Of a stretch of 64,000 nucleotides of DNA, positions 11,405-22,300 are shown in pieces. Below the pieces are notes generated by a model. That model was not told where the DNA came from. It searched no databases and saw only the letters and a program-made list of their open reading frames with translations. The position numbers and the translations under genes are program-made. This DNA comes from Tiliqua scincoides (Eukaryota; Chordata; Lepidosauria; Squamata; Scincidae): positions 102,556,659 through 102,620,658 of the forward strand of contig NC_089822.1 of NCBI RefSeq assembly GCF_035046505.1. Direction: 5' to 3'. Each line of letters begins with the position of its first letter. Within the stretch, counting starts at the first letter, position 1.

Positions 11405-12190
11405 GTTCAAACCAACATGATGAAGTTCAACAGACGCAAATGTAAAGTCCTGAACATAGGTACAAAAAAAAAAAAAAGAAATCAGATGCGTAAGTACAGA
11501 ATGGGAGACACTTGGCTTGGCAGCAGCTCATACGAAAAGGATCTAGGTGTCCTAGTGGACCACATGCTGAACATAAGCCAGCAATATGACACAGCTGCCC
11601 CCTCCCAAAAGAAACTAATGCAACATTTGGCTGCATTGACAAAGGCAGTAAGTCCAGATCATGAGAAGCAACAGTTCCACTCCACACTGTTTAGACCTCA
11701 CTTGAAATACTGTGTCCAGTTCTGGGCACAATATTTTAAGGAAGACATTAACAAGTTAGAAGTTGGTTCAGAGGAGGGAAACAAAGCTTAAGGAATAGGG
11801 CAAGGAAGAGTCCTATGGGAAATGATTAAAACACCTTGCTATGTTTAGCCTGGAAAATAGAAAACTAAGGAGATATCTTCACATATCTGAAGGGCTGTCA
11901 TGCAGAAGAACGGGAGGCCTTGCTTTCTATGGTTCCTGAGGGAAGGACTAGAACCAATGAGTTGAAACTACAAGAAAGTAGATTCAGACTAGACATGAGG
12001 AAGTATTTCCTAACTAGAAGAGCTGTCTATTACTGGAAGTCTGCCTTATGCAGTTGTGGGCTCTTCTTTGTTGGACATTTAGAAGCAGAGGCTGAATGGC
12101 CATTTGGAGGGGCACTATAGCACTGAGCAGGGGGTTGGATGAGATGATCTCCACAGCACCTTTGAACTGTAACATTTTATAATTCTACTA
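11405..12190 (+). mobile_element. CR1 LINE, 5'-truncated, ATTCTA-type tail
   Basis: Frames at 11417-11791 (KFNRRKCKVLNIGT, SSYEKDLGVLVDH, FRPHLKYCVQFW) and 11920-12060 (LDMRKYFLTRRAVYYWKSA) are parts of a CR1 polymerase, broken by stops and frameshifts. The end (GGGTTGGATGAGATGATCTC, then TTATAATTCTA) is the classic CR1 3' end, a different subfamily from the 8.5 kb copy. Confidence 0.8.
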
Positions 12191-13282
12191 AGAGTGAATC
12201 TACAATTCCTAATAGTAGAATCCACTACTAGGAATTCCATTGCTGAAGATGACACAGGACAGGAAAGGAAGATGACACTCTTTCCCCCTCTGCTCATCCA
12301 AGCTCAGACCCTTAGTACTAATATGTGAAGCTCAATGTGCCCTCTTTGGTCAAGGACAATCCTATAACCACCTGGGACCATGTAATTAAGGCATGGTAAA
12401 AATAACTGGTCCAGGTTTGCATTCCAAAAGAAAAGACGAAATGAGGCTGTATGTGTTTCATTCGGTAAAAAAGTATGTTGCTATCTCATGTGCATTCTGC
12501 AAAGGCAAAGATCACTGTCATTTTGCCTCTTGAAGTGATCTCTCAAAAATGCACACTTGTTCCTGCCACATGCAGGCTGCAATCCTACACCCACTTTCTT
12601 AGGAGTAAGCCCCACTGAACACAAAGTTATTCTGAGAAGACATGCATAGGAGAATTCTGACACTCAGTCATGACCTCATACTGTCAAAACACACGTGCTT
12701 GTGAAGTCCTGACTGCAGCGCGAATGAAGCATGTGGAGTGGCTTAAAGCATCAGCAGCAGCAGCACTGTCATTGTCAACAAGGCATTTAGACAAGACAGA
12801 GACAAATTCAATGAAACCATGCCATAAAAGGTAAAAAGATCAAAGAAAAACATCAGGGGCACTTCCTGAGAAACTAGTTCTATATACGTTTTCCATTGCA
12901 AGAAAAAAACATGAAGAAAAACAACAGCTTAAATGAGTGGACAGAACGAAACACCAAAAAAGTTTCCATTGCAAGATGCTTTCTAGAACTGCCTGCACCC
13001 TTTGTTCTGTGTCTTCCTCATCATGTGTCAAGTTTGGGGGGCGGAGAAGCGGGTTGATTTCTCGGCTCTGACGTTTTTCATCTTAGCAGTGTCAGGAAAC
13101 CAACAGCCCACCTGCAATATAAGAGTGGCCAGGGAACATCTTTGATCAGAGATCCACCTCCGTTTTCCTTAATCTGAGCCTCTTGTCTAGTCCAGCCCTC
13201 ATTTTCCCTGCCTGAAGATTTCTCACGCTGTCTGTCAAGGGAATGATGAGCTCAGGGCAGAGTTATCTGTTTCTTTGATTCC
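12191..13282. other. Region upstream of LAG3
   Basis: Should hold the LAG3 promoter and 5' untranslated region. Contains a worn palindromic element at 12576-12655. The 250 bases before the start codon are repeat-free by my reading. No TATA box or CpG island stands out, so I do not place a promoter. Confidence 0.5.
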
Positions 13283-13340
13283 ATGATGATTGCACTGCTC
13301 CTTTTCTGGACTACTGCTCTTAGCCTGCAGTTAACCAATG
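13283..13340 (+). CDS. LAG3: LAG3 exon 1: signal peptide
   Basis: Encodes a short basic-free start followed by a hydrophobic run (IALLLFW) and a small-residue region, as expected for a cleaved secretion signal. It ends in phase 1 at AATG before GTAAGG. Two methionine codons are adjacent. I see no clear TATA box upstream; the 5' untranslated region and its start cannot be set from sequence alone. Confidence 0.82.
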
Positions 13341-16300
13341 GTAAGGAGTGGGGTTGGTGGTTTCTTGACAGGAGGCAGGGAATTGTTGGAGGCTTTGCTT
13401 CGGCTGGCATCTGAACCCTTGCTACACTGTTCAAGGCTCCCCTCCATTACTTGCTCTTAAGCAACAAACTACCTTTCCAAGCGATTTTGCCTACCCACCC
13501 CATATACACCACGTAACAATCCTGCGAGGTAAGTTAGGTTCTGTTACCTTGTGCATGCCTGATCTCAGAAGCTAAGCAGGGTCAGGCCTGGTTAGTACTT
13601 GGATGGGAGACTGCCTGGGAATACCGTGTGTTGTAGGCTTATACCATAGTCTTTTGAGACTAAAGGTTGCCAACCAAGTTAGGTTCAGAGGCGTCCAAAT
13701 CCTATTTCTAACTTCATCCTTTCTTTGTATGGGTTCATTTCCTGTTGCAGCCAAAAATGGTGCCCATCAAACAGTAGAAGAGCAGAGGGTGTGGGCTAAA
13801 GAAGGTGGCCGTACTGCGCTTCCCTGTCACCTGAGTCCCCAAAAGTTGGAGAGCAGCTCAAGGCTGCTGTACAAAGGATTAACTATTCGCTGGGTGCGAC
13901 ACGGAGGCAGGTAAGATGGAAAGAGAAGAGACTTATTCCTACATACTCTGGAATGAGCCATTGGGGGGTGACTTTCTCTTCTCTTTATTTATCACTTAGT
14001 CCCTTCCTTCTACATCTTCTCTGCTTCTTCCTTCTTTCCACTCTTTCCTCTAGCCCCTTTCCCAGCTACTGGCTCACTAATCCCACAGTAACTCCTTCTG
14101 ACATTTGTTCCAGCTCCCACAAGGAGCACCAGCTGGTGCTAGTAGTAGAACCCAGTGGGCTCAAGAAGCAAGTCCTTACCATGATGCATCGAGCAACGGT
14201 CTGGGACAATGGCTTCCTCAGCGGGAATTTTTCACTCCAGATTGAGCCACTGCTGCTCGATGATGCTGGAACCTATGAAGCAATCGTGAAATACAGCTCT
14301 GAAGTGTGGTACTGCAAGGTGAAGCTTGGGGTAGTGTCAGGTATGTGGATTTTAAATGTGACAGAACCACTGCATTCTGGACAATTGGGTCCCGGTCAAG
14401 TGCATCCCAGTATTGCACATAGGTGTCCATTCTTTTTGCATCCCAAACATTTGTGTCCCAATACATGTTTATGTACATTAGATATACTTTTTTATTTTTA
14501 AAATGCAATGGTAGGGTTAGTGTTGGGATAGGAGGCTTAGGACATATAACATGGAATTTGTTGCCCAGCTATGGTGGGATGCAAATAACCGGAACACACA
14601 CACACAAAAACCAGACACGATTGGCCAGGGACAAATTTGACCAGGAAACAATTGCCCAGGAAGCAAATACTCTAGAACCCTAGAGTTCTGTCAAACAGGA
14701 ACAGAAGCCCTCCGAAGATCTTTGAAAATCTGGAGCTAGGGATGGCAGTTAACAACTCCATTGAACTGAAGTGGCAACTGTAAACAGTACTTTGATGTAA
14801 AAAAAAGTAGCATTTTTTTCTGTTAACAAAAAAAGCTTTTCTTTTTTTTTTAAATAACAGAACACATAAGAATGAAGGATATACACAATCTGCATAAGAA
14901 CTTATAAATCCAGGCCAAGGCCAGCCCAGCCATACAGCAAACAATGGCATTAGCAGCAGGTGACGTGGAGAGTCACGGCTTCAGGACAGCCTTCACCTTA
15001 ACCCATTTCTGGCCAGCCCACAGGTGTACTGGTGTACCACAGATATGCCCGACATATCTGCAATGTCGGGCAGAAATAGCTTAAGTCAGTCGCTGCCTCC
15101 CTCCAGCCCACTGCAGACCAAGCTGTAGCAATCCACTTCCCCGCTCACTTTCCTACCTGCTCACCTTGCTCCTTCCCTCACATGATCCCTTTAAAGGGAC
15201 AGTGTGAGATGAGCCCCCGTCTCATTCCCCTCCTGTTCCAGTTTTTCACTGGTATTTGGCATTGAGTTCAGCACTGCGCCACTCCATGCGCTGGCATACT
15301 GGGGCACCTCTAGTCTACCTGCATGTGCTGGTGGGACTCCCCAAGACTCCTTTTAGGATTGTAAAGGATGCCGGAGACCAAAATGTTTGAGAACCTAATG
15401 TTATCTAATCATTGTTTCAGAATGATAACAGGTGGTATCTCCAATACAATAAAATATTTGGAAAGGCTTTCCAAATACTTTTTTTGTATTAAAATCCTAA
15501 TTTGTGAAATAATTGGGAAACAACCCTGGACAATAATAGAGCAAATTATATAATATAGTCCTCAATTCAAAACAAACAGAAAAGCCTCAGCAAGCTCTTT
15601 TCAACCCCTATTAGAAAGAAATGACTAATAATTGAAATCATTACACATTCAATCTTGAACAGAAACCATAAATCTAAATAGTAATTAGTAATAAGAAGTC
15701 CAATGTTTTGATTTGTCACAACAGCATTTGTAAGCAACAAAACTTCCACAATTTCTATTTCCTGACAGGTAATCCAACAGTGCAATCCTATGCATGCCTC
15801 CTCAGAAGTAAATCCTACTGTGTACAATAGGACTTACTTCCAGGAAAGTGTACATAGGACTGAAGCTTAAATTTGTTTTTTGTTTATTCTTTCCTTCTTC
15901 TCCTTGCCACTTTCATGTACCTATATCACTGTTCATTGCGCTCTTTAGAAAATGCTCTCAAATTTCTAAAATCCTAATTCGCAATCGAGGAAAAGTAGCT
16001 GGGACTCTGAAACAGTTAATCCTAATCCCTGAGTTTACCTATGAGCAAATCTTCAGCACAGAGAGAAGGAGAGTAATTAGTAATAAGAAAGAATTAAGAA
16101 AGAAACTAACAAAAATAGTAACAGATCAACTGGGGGAAGAAATTGACATGTTATAGTTGACTGATTCACAATATCCCATGTGTGAAAATCAATGTATGCA
16201 CACTGCAATCCTGTATTCCCCTTCCTAGGAATAAGCTTCCAGCTCTTGACTGGAGTGAGGTCTCCTTGCCTGCATGTGGTTTCATGGAGGGGGAGGATGG

Positions 16301-19300
16301 GAGAAAAAGAGTTAAGAAAACTGCTTCTGACATGCTGTCACTCACCGCTTTACAAACCTGAAAGAAAATATTTTAAAAATATAGAGAGAGAATCCATGGT
16401 GCTGGCTGAGGCAGTTAAAGGAGGGAGAAAGCCAGGACTAAGGGGCCAACCTTGACAGGATGAGGCAGCCAGTGCCTTTATTCCTCTGACTGTTTCTGCC
16501 TCATGCACATCTGAAGCAGGGGGTGGGGAAACATTTCATTTTTAATGAAATTTAGCGGACAGGTGAAGGGAGTGAAACAGCCCTCCCATAGCCTCCCTTG
16601 CTATAAGTCTCTGCCCACTCGCCTGCACTGCTCTTTCTCCTTTCACTCCCTGAACTGGAGAGGGATTGAGTGAAAGAGGACATTTGGAAGAGAGGAGAGT
16701 GGTGGGTTAGACTAGAGCTCCCACACTGCTCCCTTCTTTACACTTCATCCCCTTCTATGAGTCCTGGAAATGGGAGCAGGAGAGGTTGGCACTTCACCAC
16801 CTAATGGGGGGGAAGCATGTGTCACATATCAGGCTCCAGGAGTCTTTGGCCAGCCTTGCCCCCAGAAGAGAACTGCAGACAGTGTAAGAAATAGGAGAGC
16901 AGTCATATCCTGTGATGTGAATAATATCATTGTACAATTCTTCTTCTTTTTTTTTTTTTACAGTGACAGCTAACCCTCCTGGTCCCCGAGTTGAGTCAGA
17001 ACCAGTCACGCTAACCTGCAACTCCACACACCCCAAGAACCCCACACAGATTTGTTGGTTCCGTGATCTCGTTCCCACCTCTGGCCGGTTCTGTTCCCCT
17101 GACCAATCTCTGTTTATCTCCAAGACAAGCAAGAGAGACTCTGGACCCTGGGTCTGTGAACTCGTGTTTGCAGATGGCGAGATAGCTTCTGTCACACACA
17201 ACCTGGAAGTCTTAGGTGAGCTCACTCTCCATTGCATCTGTCATATCTCCCCAAACTGTAGACTACCTCATCTTGAGCAGCTGCTTTCTACTGTATGTTC
17301 CAGCTCCTCTTGATAAACGGACAGACATCATCCTTGTGAATGCCTGCTCCCAGCTCCCCCACAGAGTATAACAAAAGCCTATCTGTGTTCTTTTCTGTTT
17401 CCCCTCTCCAGGATTTGCTGAGCCAAGCCTTCCTGTCGTATATACTGCAGCTGGATCTGATGCTCACCTGTTCTGCATCCTGAATTTCAATCCCACTGAC
17501 TATGGCATTTCAGAGGTGGCAAGCCATTGGAGGTATATGGCTAGGGGTGTTCAAGAGACAAGGTACACCCTTCATCATGGAAACAAAAGACATTTTATCC
17601 TGCATCTTCCTGTTGTGGGGCCTGATGATGCTGGTCAGTATATTTGTGAGATTGCCATCCGAGGCATCACAATCACAAAGAACATCACTCTGGCTGTAAT
17701 TACAGGTAAGGCAGGAACCTGGGGGAAGGGAAGATTGCATACACCCCCCTCCCACCAAGTTGCTTGTAGCACACAAAGACATTAAATGTAACTAGTAGCT
17801 CTTTAATGTGAATATGTTTTTCTCATGCTTGGTTGCAGTTTTTTTTGCACCATTTCCAAGTTTCCGTCAGTTCCTTCTGTTTGTGAATTGATCTGTCTGA
17901 TACCCAAGCCATACACAAGCACATAGGATTCTCTTTACACCAATACATTTCTTTCTTGCCTTTTCTTCCAAAGCAGGAATTCCTGCCTTAGTGGAAGGAG
18001 TTAATTGTATAACATGATCCTAGATGTATTTACCCAGGACTAAGTCCCACTGAGTTGAATGGAACTTTTAAGAAGTGTGTTTAGGGAGGACACTGCCAAA
18101 ATGATCTTCAGGTATATTCTACTTGTGTGAGCCTAGAAAATGGACTTTTTTTTTAACCAAAGGAGACCTTTAGTGCAATCCTTAACCAGCTGATTCAGAT
18201 TTTATTTTAAATATTTACCACTCATCTGTTAATCACAGAGACTCTCAAGGCAGCAACAAATAGAAAGCTATAAACTCATAAATTCTCCTTTATGCAATAT
18301 AGAGTAATCTAGAATCAATAAATCAGAGCCACAGTTTAGAAATGCAGCAGTATCAGATTGTGTAAAAGCTGAAAAGCTTTTACAAAAAGCAGTTTTCATT
18401 ATTTTAAAGATCAGCAGAGCAGGACCCTGGCAAATGGACATGGGGAGGGCATTCCAAGGGAAGGTGCCATGACCAAAAAGACCTTGCTCCTTGATGCTAC
18501 TTCTGAAGGTCAAAAATTAAACAAAAGCTTTAAAGACTTGATAAAAAAAAAAGATAGACCTTCAGGTGACAGTAGAAAACATAGTGAAAGGACCAACCAA
18601 ACTTACAGGGGCAAGGAGTTCTAGCATGGGGGCAAGCACTGAGAAGGCCAAACCCTTCAATGGCAGCAAAACATGCAAGCAAGCATCTGTAAAACATCTT
18701 ACAGGGCAGGCAGATACATATGGGAGAGTGTGGTCTTTCAGATTACATGGTCCTGAGTTGTTCACAGTGCAATCCTATGCATGTCTCCTCAAATGTAAGA
18801 CCCATTGTGTTCAATGGAAAGTATAAATAGGATTGCAGTCTGAGGGTTTTAAAAGGCAATGACTAGAACTTTGAATTATGCCCAGAAATGAACTGGCAGC
18901 CAATACAACTAGGATAATAAAGGAGCAACATTATTGTAAAGCCCCACACCTAGCAAAAGACTCACAGCTTCATTCTGTACCAACGTTTCAAAACAGTCTT
19001 CAAAGGCAGCCCCATGTAGACTGCAGTACAATAGTCTATCTGTAACCAGGTCTCCTTGAGAAAGGTGTGGCTGGGCAAATGAGCCATAATGTAATACTAA
19101 TTCGAAGCCCAGTTACTGTGTTGTGCACTAATTGTCCTTTCCAAACTATCATCAAAGGCAGCTCCAGAACTCTAATCTTGATGCAATTTCAATTGTGGTA
19201 ATTTAATCTAGATTAATTAACCAAAGCTGTACTGGATGAATCAGTGGAAATTAGTTTTAATCAGCAAGCTGCAGGTTAAGGCATGCTGGTTTAGATTTTG

Positions 19301-22300
19301 AGGCTGTTTTGGTATGTTGCTGTAATAAGAAATGAAAAAGAAAAAAGCAAGTTGACCTTGATTTCAAATAAATTGTGACGTTTCATTAAGCTCTACGTTG
19401 TTATTCTACCCCCTCAACCTCTTCGTGGGGGGAAGATCTATATCAGAAGGGCTAGAGACTGTCATTGCCATGGGAGAATGAATTGGGGTTCATGATACCA
19501 TTACAAGGGATTGTATATTGAAGTCAGTCTCCTAAAGAGGGCCCTGTCCTCCCTGTGAATGCACCCCCAGTCCAGTTCTGTTATCCATCAATGTCGCTTT
19601 ATACACTAGCCCTGGGTCATTAGATAGAATAGTGTCATTTTCTGGTTCCTTTTCTCTTCTTGCCATTGGTTCTAGTCTCTGCTCTCTTTTCCTAGCTGGT
19701 CTGAATGCTCCCCAGGAATTCCTTGCTGCTCCCAGCTTTAGGATCCGTGTAGCTAGCAGAGCTTCCTCTATTTTGTCTTCCCCTTTTTGTTTGCCCAGCT
19801 TCTCCTATCTTCTGCCTTAGGCTCCCTCTGTCCTTTCCACCTCTTCTTGTTGCATCTCTCTCTTCCTTTCTCATCCTCTCCCTGTCCTCTGAGGGCTCCC
19901 TACATGTCCTTTCTTCACCAACCCTACCCCCTTCTGCTGGTATTCTAGCCACCTTTCTGCACCAGCATCTTCCTCCCATCTCTGCTTACCCACCTTGCCT
20001 CTCCATTTTTCCTTTCCACTTCTTCTCGTCTCTCCATCTCTCCCTACCTCTCTGTCACTCTTTGTCTCCCGCTGGCACTCCACCTCTTCTTCTTCTGTGA
20101 CAGCCCTGTTATCTCTTCAAATCTTCCCATACTGTCGGTTGTTCCTGCCCCCTTGGACAGATGTCTGCTGTCGGTCAGCAGTGTCCTGATCCACTGTGTC
20201 CCCTAGCAATGACATCATTGTCCAGTGTGAATCCTGAGAACCATGGCCAAACTGGGTTTGACGTTGCACCAGGAGCTGTAGGTGTCCACAGCGGTGCCCA
20301 CAATTTCTTCTGGATTTCAACATTGTACCTATACTGTGGTCTGCATATCAATTTTCATATATGTTACAGTGAAAACCCAAAGTTTTTTACAACTACTTCT
20401 AACTAGTTGTAAGTTACAACTATACCAAGAACCAGAAGCTCCACAGTGCATTTTGAATCCTGATATTGGCTACCAAGCCTTAGAAACTACAATGTCTATG
20501 AACTGAAAATAGCAATAAATATTAGGAATTGTATTTTAGATGCAGGTTTTCACCCATAGATACAGCAAATTCCAATTCTTACTAGGATTCCTGAAGACCA
20601 CTTGCATCTTCTAGTTTTCATTAATTAGAACAAGTTCTAGCAGAATTTTGGGTTGTCACTGTGGCATAAATAAAATGGATTAACAAATCAGGTACTTAGT
20701 TCAAAGATTAGCAGATCATCCATCACTTAAAATGTCGTTGACGGCCCTAGTACTAAGAGTTGTCAGGTGTGACTAAGTACGCCCAGAATTGGTCCCACTT
20801 TCAGAGAGGAATGTGGTCGAGATGAATTCGTAGGAAAATTATTGTCTTGTGAAACTGATGTTTGTTTTCTTCTTTCCATCCAGTCAGTCCAAGCATTGAG
20901 GGGCTGGTCACCGAAGGATCTCACTTGCTGCTCACTTGCAACCTCAGCTTCTCTACAGGAAATGAGCATTTTCAGTGGAAACAGATAGATGCGGTGTCCA
21001 CAAATAGATCAGAAGCTTCCTCCGGGAGTGTCAAGGTCTTGAACGGAAACAGGACCCTGGAGTTATCCCGGGTGTCATCCAATGAGGCAGGTACCTGGGA
21101 ATGCAGCGTCCATGGTCCTGATGGCAAGATGGGATCTGCGCAATATCATCTGGCAATTGCAGGTACTCTCTCTCTCACACTTCCTTTCAAATGTCTCTGT
21201 CATAATTTGCAATCTGATACACAGAAATAATTCAATAGGATTTGCTTACTTCTGAGTAAACATGGGGATGTTAGAGGCATGCCCCCAATCCATCCATGTT
21301 TCATTGCTTGATCCAATTTGGGCACCCTCATCCAATCCAAAAAAATAGAATCATAGAGTTGTAAGGTACTTACAAGTTCATCTAGTCCAACTCCCTTCCT
21401 AGAGCGGGAAATCCTCCTAGAGTATCTCAAGTAGGTGCCTGTACTGAGCCTCTGCTTGAAGATCTCCAGTGAGGGTGAATCCACCACCTCCCTTGGCAAA
21501 TCACCTGCTTTATTTTGCTATCATACTTCCCAAACTTCATATTCCTGTTTTAGAGTGCACAGTATCTAGCAACAACTGTGACTGTGCAGATGCCTGATCT
21601 TAGAAGCTAAGTAGGGTCAGGTCCGGTTAGTACTTGCATGGGAGACCGCCTGGCAATACCGGATGCTGTAGGCTTATACCATAGTCTTTTGAGACTGAAG
21701 GTTGCCAACCACCATCTAGCAATCTGCATACATATAAACTTTGATAGCCACCGAGTGCAGAAAAACTTGGCTTTGATTTGTTTTTAAAAAGCTGCAGACT
21801 CCTAGCCAGAGGTGGCCCAAGATCTCTCAGCACTTTCCTAATGACATGCTAGCTCCTCCCACTCTCCACTGTTCTAGCTCAGCATTCTCCCTCCTCCCCT
21901 CCACATTTGCTCTACCTCTCTGTTTCCATCTTCCTTTTCCAGTCCAGGGAGTAGGAGGAGGAGCAGAAGTGGAGGCAAATAGGGCAGGCCTGCTTCCTGA
22001 TATGACTGCTTCAACTGGCCTCATGCTCCTAGCCCTGCTCCTAGCCTTCATGGTTAAGGAGGTCTTGAAAATATGTAGACTTATTTGTATCCCATGACTG
22101 GTGGCAAGGGGAAGTTTGGCTTGGGATTTCTGCAATTCAGGCCAGCTCTGTTCCTCTCCTATCCGTATTACCATTACTCCCATCCTTTATATAGCATCTC
22201 CTCCCTCCTGCTTTATAACAAGGAAATCCAATGCATGTGAATCTATGTGGGAAATGTCCACAAGCTGTGCCCATCACCTTTCGCAAAATGTGATTGAATC

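Larger units (their letters stand above)
14341..16963 (+). other. LAG3 intron 3
   Basis: 2.6 kb. Holds an imperfect palindromic element (about 14371-14655), a CA run near 14597, one ~90 bp palindromic element (15779-15866), and a long T tract before exon 4. Nothing else recognised. Confidence 0.8.
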
